Source of the DNA: Micromonospora arborensis
GTDB lineage: Bacteria > Actinomycetota > Actinomycetes > Mycobacteriales > Micromonosporaceae
Assembly: GCF_003205615.1 (NCBI RefSeq)
Contig: NZ_PYBV01000025.1
Span: 46,985 to 110,984, forward strand
DNA: 64,000 bases
Reading direction: 5' to 3'
The notes below the pieces were generated by a model, which was given only the letters and a program-made list of their open reading frames with translations, made no database searches and was not told where the DNA came from. The position numbers were made by a program, and so were the translations under genes. Below are positions 51,873 through 63,267 of the stretch, piece after piece. Every line of letters starts with the position of its first letter. Within the stretch, counting starts at the first letter, position 1.

Positions 51873-54544
51873 CGCGACGGTCCATACGGGATGATGACCT
51901 GGCCGGTGCGGTGGACCGCCCGGTCGAAGAAGAGCCCCCGCCAGGGGCGGGGATACCAGTCCGGGCCGCCCGTGCCCGGGTAGAGCGAAGCGCCCAGCTC
52001 ACCGCCGTGCGCGTCCAGCGCCACCCAGGCGCCGATCTGGTCGGTGCGGGCGGCCGGCCCACCCAGGTCGGCGCGCATCCGGGCCACCCCCCGCCACCAG
52101 GCCAGCACGTGCGTCCGGCGTTCCGGCCCGTCGTGCATGATCCGGCGTAGCTGCTCCAGGCCGGTGCGCCGACCCGCGCGGGCGGCCAGCGCGCCGGCTG
52201 CCGCATCGACCGCGAACAGCAGCAGGTAGTGCGGGGTGCCCGGCCCGGTCAGCCCGTCGGCCGTCTCGGCCATCAGCTCGCCCACGGTCTCCTCGTCGTA
52301 CCAGGCGGCGTCGTCGGCCAGGTCGTCGTAGAGCGCGCGGGCCATCGGGTCGGCGTCCGGGTCGAGGCAGGCGATGGAGAACCGGGCGGTGCCCGGCGGG
52401 TGCTGGCGGGCCAGCGACCGGGCAGCCGCGTCCAGCACCGCGCACGCCTCGTCCACCCGGGTGCCCAGGACCGCCAGGTTGCGCCCCGGAGCGCGCGGCA
52501 GCCGCAGCGCCGCCGAACGGGACTGCACGTCGATGATCTCGCCGAGCAGGGCGACCGGGTTGCGGGGCACGGTCCCGTCCGGGGGTACGGCGAGCGTCCG
52601 GAAATCCGGTGCGTCCGCCAGCCGGGGGATCGCGTCGCCGTCGAAGAGTCGGGCCGGCGCCGCGTCGGCCGGGCGCATCCGCCACAGCCGGTGCTGCAGC
52701 CCGCTCCACGTCTCCCAGTCGCTGGCCGACGGGATCCGGGCGATCTCGTTGCCCTCCACCATGCCCGACTCGGCGTTGACCACCGCGTGCCAGCGGGGCA
52801 GCGACTGCGCCGCGTCGTTACGTTCGGCGAGAATCCGCAGTGCCTTCGGCAACGCGATGCGCAGGGTGAACTGGGCGACCAGCGCGGGTCGGCCCCACAG
52901 CGCCTCGATGCCCCGCACGTCCTGCGAGGCGAGCACCAGGTGGATGCCCTGCGACCGGCCGCGGCGGGCCAGGTCCTCCAGCAGGTCGGCCGCCTCCCGG
53001 GCGACCACGTCCCGGCCGGCCAGCAGCATCTGGAACTCGTCGACCACCGCGACGATCCGTGGCCAGTGCCCGGTCGGGTCGACCGCCCGCAGCTCGGCCA
53101 GCTTGGTCACCTCGTGTTTCTTCGCCGCGTCGGCACGCCGGCGCAGCTCCTCGGCGAGGAAGCGCAGCAGCGCCAGCCCGAACTCCCGGTCGGTGTTGAC
53201 GTTGATGCCGACCAGACGCATGTGCGGCAACCAGCTCGGATCGCGCCGGCCCTGCGCGAACCGCGCGAAGGACACCCCCTCCTTGAAGTCCAGCAGGTAG
53301 AACTCCAGCTCGGCGGGGGAGTAGCGGGCGGCGAGGGCACCGATCCACGCGAAGATCAGGTTGGTCTTGCCGGTGCCGGACGGCCCGCCGATCAGCGCGT
53401 GTGGGGGATAGTCGCCCAGCGTCAGCCGGACCGGCCGGCCGTGCGGACCCTCACCGATCGGCGCGGTCAGCCCGTCGGCGGAGTCCTCCCGCCACATCAG
53501 CTCGGGCGGGGGCAGCAGGTCGCCGAACGGCGTCGGCGGTGGGCCCGCGTTCACCCGGGCGGCGATCTCCCGGCAGGTCTCGGTGACCAGCGTCGCCGGT
53601 GGCGGCGGGTCCAACCGGACCGGCAGCCCGGCCGACCCGCCGATCCGCGCGCCGGACACCCCGGCCACCACCCGGGTCACCGTCGGATCGTCGGGCAGCG
53701 GCACACCGTGGACCACCAGGTGCACACCGCACGCCGCGCCGGCCCGCACGATCCGGTCCAGTTGCCCACGCTCGTGCCGGTTCAGCTCGTCGCCGCCGAG
53801 CAGCACCGCCACCCGCCACGGTTCGGGTCGTCGGCCGGTCGCCGCGGCCAGTTCCCGCAACGAGGCGTACTCGCCGGCGAGCACCGTCTCGTTGATCCGG
53901 CGGATCTGCTCCACCAGGTCGTCCAGGAGTGGGCTCAGCCCGCCGGGGCCGACGAAGGTGAGCAACCCCGCCGTGCCGAGCGGGGCGAACCCGGCCAGGC
54001 CGCCGCCGAGCTGCTCCGGGTCGTACCCGATCAGTCGGACCGCCCCCGGGTCGGCGCGGCCGGCGGCCCGCAGCAGCAACGCGGAGACCACCGCGTCGCA
54101 GCCGGCGCGATCGTCGCCGGAGAGGTGTACGTGCCCGGCGTCGAGCAGCGGCACCAGTGCGGGCACCGGGTCGACGCCGTCGATCCGGACCGTGCCGACC
54201 CGCAGCGCGCCGGGCGGCTCCGCCCGGCGGGCCGGCGTCGGTGCCCACCCCGCCCAGTCGGCCCCCGCGCAACCGGGGGCCTCGGCACGGGCGGCGTCGG
54301 CGGCGCGTCGGGCCAGCTCGGCGATCCGAGTGGAGTAACGGGCGTCGATCTCGGCGATGCGGCGGTCCCGTTGGGCGCCGACCCGCTCCGGTACGGCGGC
54401 CGCCGCCCGCTGCACCCGGGCCAGCCGTTCCCGCCCGGCGGTCAGCTCAGCCTGGGCGGCGGACAGGCGGGTACGGGTGGCGCCCAACGCCTCGGCGAGG
54501 GTGTCCCGGACCCGGCGGGCCAACTGCCCGCGCCGGTCAGCCAT
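51869..54544 (-). CDS. FtsK/SpoIIIE/HerA-type ATPase with N-terminal coiled coil
   Basis: The 891-residue protein starts with a long coiled coil (about 1-90), has a first alpha/beta domain (about 115-310) and then an FtsK-type motor domain: Walker A GGPSGTGKT (about 386-394), then YLLDFKEGVSFARF, and Walker B IVAVVDEFQML (about 497-507). The C-terminal 300 residues contain another ATPase-like region without a clear Walker A. No FtsK gamma domain or N-terminal membrane helices are present, so it is not the division translocase. It overlaps both its neighbours by 8 and 4 bp. A T7SS-like or conflict-related DNA or protein pump is possible. Confidence 0.85.
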   Translation of the reverse strand: MADRRGQLARRVRDTLAEALGATRTRLSAAQAELTAGRERLARVQRAAAAVPERVGAQRDRRIAEIDARYSTRIAELARRAADAARAEAPGCAGADWAGWAPTPARRAEPPGALRVGTVRIDGVDPVPALVPLLDAGHVHLSGDDRAGCDAVVSALLLRAAGRADPGAVRLIGYDPEQLGGGLAGFAPLGTAGLLTFVGPGGLSPLLDDLVEQIRRINETVLAGEYASLRELAAATGRRPEPWRVAVLLGGDELNRHERGQLDRIVRAGAACGVHLVVHGVPLPDDPTVTRVVAGVSGARIGGSAGLPVRLDPPPPATLVTETCREIAARVNAGPPPTPFGDLLPPPELMWREDSADGLTAPIGEGPHGRPVRLTLGDYPPHALIGGPSGTGKTNLIFAWIGALAARYSPAELEFYLLDFKEGVSFARFAQGRRDPSWLPHMRLVGINVNTDREFGLALLRFLAEELRRRADAAKKHEVTKLAELRAVDPTGHWPRIVAVVDEFQMLLAGRDVVAREAADLLEDLARRGRSQGIHLVLASQDVRGIEALWGRPALVAQFTLRIALPKALRILAERNDAAQSLPRWHAVVNAESGMVEGNEIARIPSASDWETWSGLQHRLWRMRPADAAPARLFDGDAIPRLADAPDFRTLAVPPDGTVPRNPVALLGEIIDVQSRSAALRLPRAPGRNLAVLGTRVDEACAVLDAAARSLARQHPPGTARFSIACLDPDADPMARALYDDLADDAAWYDEETVGELMAETADGLTGPGTPHYLLLFAVDAAAGALAARAGRRTGLEQLRRIMHDGPERRTHVLAWWRGVARMRADLGGPAARTDQIGAWVALDAHGGELGASLYPGTGGPDWYPRPWRGLFFDRAVHRTGQVIIPYGPSR

Positions 54545-55589
54545 CGGAGCCCCGACGAGTCGGCGCGTCCTGCCACGGGCTACCCGAGCGCGGCGGCAAC
54601 CCGGCGGAGCGCTGCCCGGCGGAGCGCTGCGTACCGGACCCACCCGGCCGCTGGCCCACGTCGCCCGGCTGTCCCGTGCCCGGCGGCCGGCCTCCGCCCG
54701 CCGGCTGCGACCCGCCGCCCGGCTGGCCCGCGTCGCCGGCCGGCGGGCGGGCGCCGGAGGGCAGGTCCCGACCGAGGCGGGCGAGCAGCAGCCCGGTCGC
54801 CACACCGGCGGTCACCGCGGAGTCGGCGGCGTGCGGCGGTTCCCCGGACGCCCGTGGCGGCGGCATCCGGCACACCCGGGTCAGCAGCGTCTCCAGCACC
54901 GGCGGCGGGAGCCCCGGCAACAGGTCGCGTACGCGCCCGCCCAACTCCCCGCGCAGCCGCCCGAGGTCGGTGGCGCGCGGTGGGTGCCCCAACAGCTCAC
55001 CGGCCAGCTCACGCAGCAGCGGTGGGGTCAGCGCCGCCATGCCCAGCCCCACGTCGGCCGGGGCTCGGCGCAGTTCTTTCCGCAGCCGGTCCCGGTCGCC
55101 GGCGCGCACCCCGCCGACCACGCGGCGCAGCAGCTCCTGGGAGTCACCCAGGTGCTCGTCGGGTTCGTCGGTGCCGCTGTCCTGCCCGCCGGTCAGCTCC
55201 GCGACCCGCACCGACCACCAGCGGCGCAGCCGGACCTGCTCGGCCGGCTCCGGGGCCACTTCGGTCGGCCCGGCCGCCGGTGGGCTGTCGTGCCGGGGTT
55301 CGCGCTGTTGTGGGCGGGGGGCCGGGGCGCCGTCCGCGGCGAGCCCGATCGCGGCCAGGTACGCCGACAGCTGTTCCTGCGCCACCCGCAGCGCGTAGCC
55401 GGCGCTCTCGGCGTGCTCGGTGGCGGCGGACAACTCGGGCACACCCATCGGGTTGGCCGACTCCTGGCGCACCCAGCGCAGCCGCTCGGTGGCCAGGCCG
55501 AACTTCTCCAGCGCCTGCCCGAGCAGGGCGACCGGAAACTCTTCGCTGGCGGCACGGACCTGCCCACCGACGTCCTCGATGATGGACAT
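54537..55589 (-). CDS. hypothetical operon protein (helical N terminus, Gly/Pro-rich tail)
   Basis: The 350-residue protein is of unknown family. Residues 1-90 are helical (ALLGQALEKFGLATERLRWV), about 115-275 are mostly helical with charged segments, and the last 75 residues are Gly/Pro/Ser/Arg-rich and surely disordered. It overlaps the FtsK-like gene by 8 bp (ATGGCTGA) and starts 6 bp after the small coiled-coil gene. Coupled translation suggests a complex with the ATPase. No enzyme motif is visible. Confidence 0.75.
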   Translation of the reverse strand: MSIIEDVGGQVRAASEEFPVALLGQALEKFGLATERLRWVRQESANPMGVPELSAATEHAESAGYALRVAQEQLSAYLAAIGLAADGAPAPRPQQREPRHDSPPAAGPTEVAPEPAEQVRLRRWWSVRVAELTGGQDSGTDEPDEHLGDSQELLRRVVGGVRAGDRDRLRKELRRAPADVGLGMAALTPPLLRELAGELLGHPPRATDLGRLRGELGGRVRDLLPGLPPPVLETLLTRVCRMPPPRASGEPPHAADSAVTAGVATGLLLARLGRDLPSGARPPAGDAGQPGGGSQPAGGGRPPGTGQPGDVGQRPGGSGTQRSAGQRSAGLPPRSGSPWQDAPTRRGSDG

Positions 55590-55595
55590 GGCGGC

Positions 55596-55856
55596 CTACA
55601 GGGTGGCGACGTAGAGCTGCGCCTGCTCGACCGCGACAAGTGTCGCGGCGAGACACTCCTCCAGCTCCTGGCTGGCCTGGGTCAGGGACGCCTGGGCCGC
55701 CTCCACCGTCTCGTGCCCGCTGCCCTCCAGGGCGCCGGCGAGGGTCTGCTGCGCCTCGGCCAGTTTCTCGCCGGCGGCCTGTACGGCTGTCTGCCCGTCG
55801 CCGATCTGTTGGAGGGCGACATCGATGGCAGCCTTCAGCTCAGCGACGCTGGCCAC
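55596..55856 (-). CDS. small coiled-coil protein heading the FtsK-like operon
   Basis: The 86-residue protein is helical throughout and rich in Ala, Gln and Glu (VAELKAAIDVALQQIGDGQT, later QASLTQASQELEECLAATLV). The size and helical hairpin recall ESX/WXG100-type proteins, which are substrates of FtsK-like EssC ATPases, but no W-x-G is present. The GTG start at 55856 has a strong AGGAGG seven bases upstream; the frame is open to 55889. It is the first gene of the four-gene unit. A secreted or structural partner of the ATPase is plausible. Confidence 0.78.
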   Translation of the reverse strand: MASVAELKAAIDVALQQIGDGQTAVQAAGEKLAEAQQTLAGALEGSGHETVEAAQASLTQASQELEECLAATLVAVEQAQLYVATL

Positions 55857-56008
55857 GGCGGAACCTCCTGGGGGCGGGGAGATCTCCATTAGAGCCTATC
55901 GGCGGTCGCGAAAGAACATCCGCCCTGTCGGTGTTCCTGCCCGCCTGTCCGGAAGAGGCCCGGAAGTGCCGGGAGTCCGTTCTGTGGGAGTCCCGGTCCG
56001 AGATTTTC

Positions 56009-56401
56009 TCAGTTACTGGTCGGTGCTTCGCGCAGCCACCGCGGGCCGTACACCTCGGCGCCCAACGCGGTCACGCGGCCGCGCAACTCCCGGTCGGCGG
56101 TGACCACCAGCCGGCGTCGGCGCGGCGCCCCCTCCACCAGCTCGACCACCGTGTCGTCCCCGGAGCCGGCGGCGGAGACCACCCGGACGCCCTCGGTGCC
56201 CGGCACGTCCCGCGCGGCCCCCTCGACCACCAGCACCACCTCCACCGGTGCGGGCAGACGCGCCGGCAGCCCCACGGTCGCCACCGGGGCGAGGGAGTCG
56301 CGTAACCGGGCAGCGGCCCCGGCACGGTCGCGCCACCACCCGTTCGGGCGGGAGCCCACGACGTTGGCGCCATCCACGATCAGCAGCGGGGTCTCATTCA
56401 T
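56009..56401 (-). CDS. NYN/YacP-type PIN-like RNase domain protein
   Basis: The 130-residue protein has the NYN/YacP core: LLIVDGANVVGSRP with the first catalytic aspartate, VLVVEGAARDV, then SGDDTVVELV and LVVTADRELRGRV with further acidic residues. The family are PIN-like metal-dependent RNases (Rae1/YacP act on mRNA at the ribosome). It is divergent from the Clp operon. The short length fits a single-domain enzyme. Confidence 0.85.
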   Translation of the reverse strand: MNETPLLIVDGANVVGSRPNGWWRDRAGAAARLRDSLAPVATVGLPARLPAPVEVVLVVEGAARDVPGTEGVRVVSAAGSGDDTVVELVEGAPRRRRLVVTADRELRGRVTALGAEVYGPRWLREAPTSN

Positions 56402-56477
56402 CCCGTCAGCCTGCCACCAACGGCCGGTGCGGGCCCGACGCCACTCCCGGAATGCCGGTGCTCCCGCCTCCTGCGGC

Positions 56478-56501
56478 GTTTGTCGGGGCGCGCGCCGGGT
56501 A
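56478..56501 (+). promoter_or_regulatory. SigB/SigF-type promoter for the Clp operon
   Basis: GTTT (56478-56481) is followed after 15 bp by GGGTA (56497-56501), 41 bp before the Clp ATG. The base before GTTT is C, so the -35 is GTTT rather than GGTTT. No HspR or CIRCE element is visible in the gap. Confidence 0.58.
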
Positions 56502-56542
56502 GCCCCTGCCGACCATGCCGCGCCCTACTGCGGAGGACAGAC

Positions 56543-59097
<2,555 letters not shown>

Positions 59098-59101
<4 letters not shown>

Positions 59102-59310
59102 GCGGGCCGGCGCGACGAGGTGAACACGAGGACCCGCACGAGCCGGCGGAGTCCGCGAAACCCCGGGACGAGGACGACCATCCCGACCCGATCCTGGCGC
59201 CGCCCACCGCGAACCCCCGCAGGACGCGGGTGCCCGCGGAGGGCCTGCATCCGAAGACCGACCAGGACGACCCGGAGACGTCCGGGCCGCCGCCCGAAGA
59301 GGAGACCTGA
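59098..59310 (+). CDS. small disordered acidic protein in the Clp operon
   Basis: The 70-residue protein is rich in Pro, Glu, Asp and Arg without hydrophobic core, so it is intrinsically disordered. Its ATG overlaps the Clp stop codon (ATGA), and its own stop overlaps the next ATG (TGATG). Such strict coupling argues that it is real, even with low-complexity content. An adaptor or degradation-tag role for the Clp ATPase is a guess. Confidence 0.7.
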
Positions 59311-59660
59311 TGGTACGCGAAGCGCGGCTCGACCCCGAGGTGGAAGTGCTCTGGGAGGACTTCCACGCCGAGGTCAACGTCCCGTCGGAGCAGCTGCGGA
59401 CGTGGCTGCTGACCCGGGGGTCCGGGGAGGACTCGTTCAGCCCGAACCCGAACCTCGACCTGCCCCAGCCGGGCCGGGAGATTCTCAAGGTGTTGAACAA
59501 GCGCAAGGTCGACCTCACCCCGGAGGACATCGAGGTGATGCGGGAGGCGGTCGAACGGATCCGCGAGCTGATGGACGCCAAGCCGTCGCGCGGCAACGCC
59601 GACGACACGTGGCGGCACTCGCTGCTCGACCTGGGTCACGACCCGCTCGTCGAACGCTGA
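59310..59660 (+). CDS. DUF3140 protein
   Basis: The 116-residue protein matches DUF3140 (EVEVLWEDFHAEVNVPSEQL and later VDLTPEDIEVMREAVERIRE, DDTWRHSLLDLGHDP). Members are small helical proteins of actinobacteria and some other bacteria that resemble DNA-binding plasmid-stabilisation proteins; the function is not established. Its ATG overlaps the stop codon of the preceding gene, making it the third gene of the Clp operon. A strong terminator follows. Confidence 0.87.
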   Translation: MVREARLDPEVEVLWEDFHAEVNVPSEQLRTWLLTRGSGEDSFSPNPNLDLPQPGREILKVLNKRKVDLTPEDIEVMREAVERIRELMDAKPSRGNADDTWRHSLLDLGHDPLVER

Positions 59661-59673
59661 GCGGTCCCACGCA

Positions 59674-59708
59674 CGACGGTGCCGTCCCGGGCGGGGACGG
59701 CACCGTCG
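59674..59708. terminator. perfect hairpin terminator after the Clp operon
   Basis: CGACGGTGCCGTCCC and its complement form a 15-bp perfect stem with a GGGCG loop. It lies between the DUF3140 stop codon and the stop of the convergent gene at 59716, so it can serve both. Confidence 0.88.
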
Positions 59709-59715
59709 CGTTCGG

Positions 59716-59961
59716 CTACTGGCCCTGGTCGGGTTCCAGGCTGGCGATGGTCAACCCCGCCGCGTCGGCGGCAGCGTCCCGTTCGGAACGGGTCTGGTCC
59801 TCCCGGGTGAGCAGATTCGCGTACTCGGTGACGTCGGCCGGGTCGGGCACCGTCGGCAGGCGGCGCAGGAACGCCTCCACCTCACGGGTGGCGGCGGTGT
59901 GCGCGGCGGCCGCCTGGCGGAGCAGCTCCCGGTCGTCGGCGGGCGGGTAGAGATCGGTCAT
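59716..59961 (-). CDS. small hypothetical helical protein
   Basis: The 81-residue protein (MTDLYPPADDRELLRQAAAA, ending EPDQGQ) is charged and helical, with no membrane segment or known domain. TATCTG lies six bases before the ATG, consistent with a leaderless transcript. I do not recognise a family. It lies alone between two terminator-bounded units. Confidence 0.7.
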   Translation of the reverse strand: MTDLYPPADDRELLRQAAAAHTAATREVEAFLRRLPTVPDPADVTEYANLLTREDQTRSERDAAADAAGLTIASLEPDQGQ

Positions 59962-60021
59962 GTTCGCCAGATACCCGGACAGCGGCGGTTCGCACCGCCA
60001 CCGACCGGGTTACCTCCCCGT

Positions 60022-61002
60022 TCAGCCCGGTCGGACCCCGCTGGTCTGCCGGACGCCGAACCCCGGGTTGCGCGGCAGCCAGGCCAGGTACGCGGGGTGC
60101 GGCGCCAACGAGTCGACGTACGCTGCCTTGGCCGTCTCCAACACCAGGTCGGCCTCCCGGGCGGCGGGGGAGTCCGGATGCCAGCCGAGCAGGAGTCGCC
60201 AGCGCAACGGTATGCCGGCGAGTCGACGGGTGACCAGACCGGCCACCGGGCGGAACGTCGCCTGGCACAGCGCCACGGCCACGCCGGCTTCCACCAGGTC
60301 GACGCAGCCGCGGATGTCGGTCTCGTACACCTTGCGCGGGGTGAAGCCGGCGCGGGCGCAGGCGGCGGCGAAGCAGTCGGCGAAGCAGCCGTCGCCTGGC
60401 GCGGCGACCCACTGCTCGTGGCGCAGGTCGTCCAGGCGCACCTCGTCGTGCGCCGCGAGGGGGTGCGTCTCCGGCAGCAGCACCAGCACCGGGTCGATGG
60501 CGACCTCCTGCCAGCTCAACCCGAACCCGGCCGACGGGCTGGCGTCGCCGCACACACCGGCGAGCGCGAAGTCCAGTCGCCCGCCGGCCACCAACTGCGC
60601 CAGCTCGTCCACCGACCAGGAGGCGAACGTGGTGATCTGGGCGGAGGGCTGCTCGGCCGCCAACCGGTGCACCATCCGGCCCAGGATCGGGCTGTTCACT
60701 CCACCGAGCCGATAACAGGGCGGGGCGTCGCCGGACCCGGCCAGACGGGCCGCCTCGTCCTGCAGCCCCTTCATCGCCGGCAGCAGCACCCGGGCCCGGG
60801 CCAGCACCAGCTCACCGAGTGCGGTGGGCCGGGCACCGCGCCGGTCCCGGTCGAACAGCGGGCCGCCCAGTGTCCGCTCGATGCGCTGGAGCTGGGCGGT
60901 GAGCGCCGGCTGGGCCAGGCCGAGGGCCGACGCCGCCTTCGTCACACTCCCCGTCTCCGCGATCGCGCAGACCACCCGCAGGTGACGCAGCTCCAGGTTC
61001 AT
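60022..61002 (-). CDS. LysR-family transcriptional regulator
   Basis: The 326-residue protein begins with the LysR winged helix (LELRHLRVVCAIAETGSVTK, then LGLAQPALTAQLQRIERTLG). A periplasmic-binding-protein-like effector domain follows from about residue 90. TACCGT lies six bases before the ATG (leaderless). No gene is divergent from it within a typical operator distance: the hemerythrin gene ends 86 bp away on the same strand. Its targets and ligand are unknown. Confidence 0.92.
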   Translation of the reverse strand: MNLELRHLRVVCAIAETGSVTKAASALGLAQPALTAQLQRIERTLGGPLFDRDRRGARPTALGELVLARARVLLPAMKGLQDEAARLAGSGDAPPCYRLGGVNSPILGRMVHRLAAEQPSAQITTFASWSVDELAQLVAGGRLDFALAGVCGDASPSAGFGLSWQEVAIDPVLVLLPETHPLAAHDEVRLDDLRHEQWVAAPGDGCFADCFAAACARAGFTPRKVYETDIRGCVDLVEAGVAVALCQATFRPVAGLVTRRLAGIPLRWRLLLGWHPDSPAAREADLVLETAKAAYVDSLAPHPAYLAWLPRNPGFGVRQTSGVRPG

Positions 61003-61088
61003 AGGGTGACGGTAGGACTACGCGTCAGCCGGCGGAATAGCCCGAGCGGATTGGTGATAATGAATGCACTGGCGGCCGTCGCCGCCCC

Positions 61089-61697
61089 TCAGTCGCGCGG
61101 TGGCTCCGGCAGGTCCGCCAGGTACGTCGGCCGGCGGGTCACCGCGTCGAGGACCTTGTCCACCACCCCGACCGCCGGCTCCACGATCCGGTTCCACGGA
61201 GGGGTGGCCGGAGTGCCCGGGTGCGGCCGGGTCGGGGCCGCCTCCTCGGCGATCTCCAGCCGGTTGCCGAGCCGGATCAGCTCCTCCTCGGATGCGACCG
61301 CGCGCAGTTCGGTGACGAGCGAGCCCACCCCGTCGACGTGCCGGCGGACCCGCTCGGCCACCTCGGTGACCGCCTCGTCCGTCAACCCCTTCAGGGCGTT
61401 GAGCAGGCTGGCGTCGGCGTTGATCTCGGCGTCCACCCGCTCCGACGCGTGCGGCAGCGCGGCGCGTACCGCCGGCAGCAGGTACTGCTCCTCGGCCGAC
61501 AGGTGCCGCGACAGCGCGGCGGTGAGCACCGCCAGCCCTTCCTGCCCGGTGGCGTCCGGGCCGGTCAGCTGGTCCAGCAGCGCCAGCAGTTGGCGGTGCT
61601 CCTGGTCGACGATGTCGGCGATGTTGGGGCCACCGGGCCGGTAGCCCTCCGCGGGTTCGGGTGCGGGCGGCAGCGGCGGCAGGGGAACGGCGGACAT
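61089..61697 (-). CDS. hemerythrin-domain protein
   Basis: The 202-residue protein has an HHE hemerythrin core: IADIVDQEHRQLLALLDQL, then LSRHLSAEEQYLLPAVRA and later AERVRRHVDGVGSLV. The histidines and glutamates of these three helices would bind a diiron centre that senses O2, NO or peroxide. The first 20 residues are Pro-rich and the last 50 polar. ATG 61697 has GAGGAGGGC upstream. It lies upstream of the LysR gene on the same strand and is divergent from the M20 peptidase gene. Confidence 0.88.
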   Translation of the reverse strand: MSAVPLPPLPPAPEPAEGYRPGGPNIADIVDQEHRQLLALLDQLTGPDATGQEGLAVLTAALSRHLSAEEQYLLPAVRAALPHASERVDAEINADASLLNALKGLTDEAVTEVAERVRRHVDGVGSLVTELRAVASEEELIRLGNRLEIAEEAAPTRPHPGTPATPPWNRIVEPAVGVVDKVLDAVTRRPTYLADLPEPPRD

Positions 61698-61880
61698 GGT
61701 GCCCTCCTCGACTGGCGGGCGGAAGCTCCGGCAGGGACGTGCGGTCAAGGGCGGCGGTACCCGAACGGGTTCCCGGCGAAACCGGGCCCGTCGATGGGTC
61801 GGTCCGCGGCCACCGGCGCGCGGGCCCGTCCGCACCGGTGCGCCGGGCGGGCGGCCAGCCCCGGCTGGTATGAAGAGCCG

Positions 61881-63209
61881 ATGACGAGCGATGCGGCCTC
61901 CGCCCGACCGGACCCCACCGCAGAGGTCGTGGACCTCTGCCGCGACCTGCTGCGTATCGACACCACCAACACGGGAGACAACGACACCAGCGTCGGCGAG
62001 CGCCGCGCCGCCGAGTACGTGGCGGAGAAGCTCGCCGAGGTCGGCGTGGAGTCTGTCCTGCACGAGTCCGCGCCGGGCCGGGCCAACGTGGTGGCCCGCA
62101 TCCCGGGCACCGACCCCAGCCGCGGCGCCCTGCTCGTGCACGGTCACCTGGACGTGGTGCCCGCCGACGCCGACGAGTGGTCGGTGCACCCGTTCTCCGG
62201 TGAGCTGCGCGACGGTTACCTGTGGGGCCGGGGCGCGATCGACATGAAGGACTTCGACGCGATGGTGCTCGCCGTGGTGCGGCACTGGCAGCGCACCGGC
62301 GTACGACCCCCGCGCGACATCGTGCTCGCGTACACCGCCGACGAGGAGGCGGGCAGCGACTACGGCGCACGTTTCCTGGTCGAGCACCACCGTGACCTCT
62401 TCGACGACTGCACCGAGGCGATCGGCGAGGTCGGCGGCTTCTCGTACTCGGTCAGCGACAGCCAGCGGCTCTACCTCATCGAGACCGCCGAGAAGGGCAT
62501 CGACTGGCTGCGGCTGCACGCCAAGGGCCGCCCCGGGCACGGCTCGATGATGCACGACGACAACGCGGTCACCGCGCTCGCCGAGGCGGTCGCCCGGATC
62601 GGCCGGCACCGCTTCCCGGTGGTGGTCACCGACACCGTGCGGGCCTTCCTGACCGAGGTCTCCGACGTGCTCGGCATCGAGCTGGACCCGGACGACCCGG
62701 AGACGGCCATCGCCAAGCTCGGCCCGATCGCCAACATCATCGGCGCGACCATCCGCAACACCGCCAATCCGACCCGGTTGGACGCCGGCTACAAGGACAA
62801 CGTCATCCCCGGCCGGGCCACCGCCACCATCGACTGCCGCAGCCTGCCCGGCCAGTCGGAGCTGCTGGAGCGGCAACTGCGCGAGCTGGTCGGCCCGGAC
62901 ATCGCGATCGAGTACGTGCAGCGCCAGCCGGCGCTGGAGACCACCTTCGACGGGGACCTCGTCGAAGCCATGTCGGCGGCCCTGCGAGCGGAGGACCCGG
63001 GGGCGCGACCGGTGCCGTACATGCTCTCCGGCGGCACCGACGCCAAGGCGTTCTCACAGCTCGGTATCCGCTGTTTCGGGTTCGCGCCGCTTCAGCTGCC
63101 CGCCGACCTGAACTTCTCGGCGTTGTTCCACGGCATCGACGAGCGCGTTCCGGTGGACGGACTACAGTTCGGCGTGCGGGTTCTCGACCGGTTCCTCCGC
63201 ACCTGCTAG
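61881..63209 (+). CDS. M20-family metallopeptidase
   Basis: The 442-residue enzyme has the dinuclear zinc site of M20 peptidases: LVHGHLDVVPA, WGRGAIDMKDF with the bridging aspartate, and AYTADEEAGSDYGARF with the catalytic glutamate pair. YMLSGGTDAKAFSQLG precedes the last ligand histidine (ALFHGIDERVP). M20 peptidases act on dipeptides or N-acyl amino acids. TATGAA six bases before the ATG suggests a leaderless transcript. The substrate is unknown. Confidence 0.92.
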   Translation: MTSDAASARPDPTAEVVDLCRDLLRIDTTNTGDNDTSVGERRAAEYVAEKLAEVGVESVLHESAPGRANVVARIPGTDPSRGALLVHGHLDVVPADADEWSVHPFSGELRDGYLWGRGAIDMKDFDAMVLAVVRHWQRTGVRPPRDIVLAYTADEEAGSDYGARFLVEHHRDLFDDCTEAIGEVGGFSYSVSDSQRLYLIETAEKGIDWLRLHAKGRPGHGSMMHDDNAVTALAEAVARIGRHRFPVVVTDTVRAFLTEVSDVLGIELDPDDPETAIAKLGPIANIIGATIRNTANPTRLDAGYKDNVIPGRATATIDCRSLPGQSELLERQLRELVGPDIAIEYVQRQPALETTFDGDLVEAMSAALRAEDPGARPVPYMLSGGTDAKAFSQLGIRCFGFAPLQLPADLNFSALFHGIDERVPVDGLQFGVRVLDRFLRTC

Positions 63210-63267
63210 CCGCGGCCGGCAGTTGCCGCCGGCGCGCAACCTCCCCAACGTGAAGGGACTGCCCCAC

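Noticed and set aside
51869..54544. Housekeeping division protein FtsK
   Set aside because: It lacks N-terminal membrane helices and a gamma domain and has an N-terminal coiled coil, so it is a different branch.
52229..55582. A 1117-codon plus-strand frame opposite the FtsK-like operon
   Set aside because: It is the antisense shadow of high-G+C genes: Arg/Pro/Gly-rich, no domain, and it covers four well-supported minus-strand genes.
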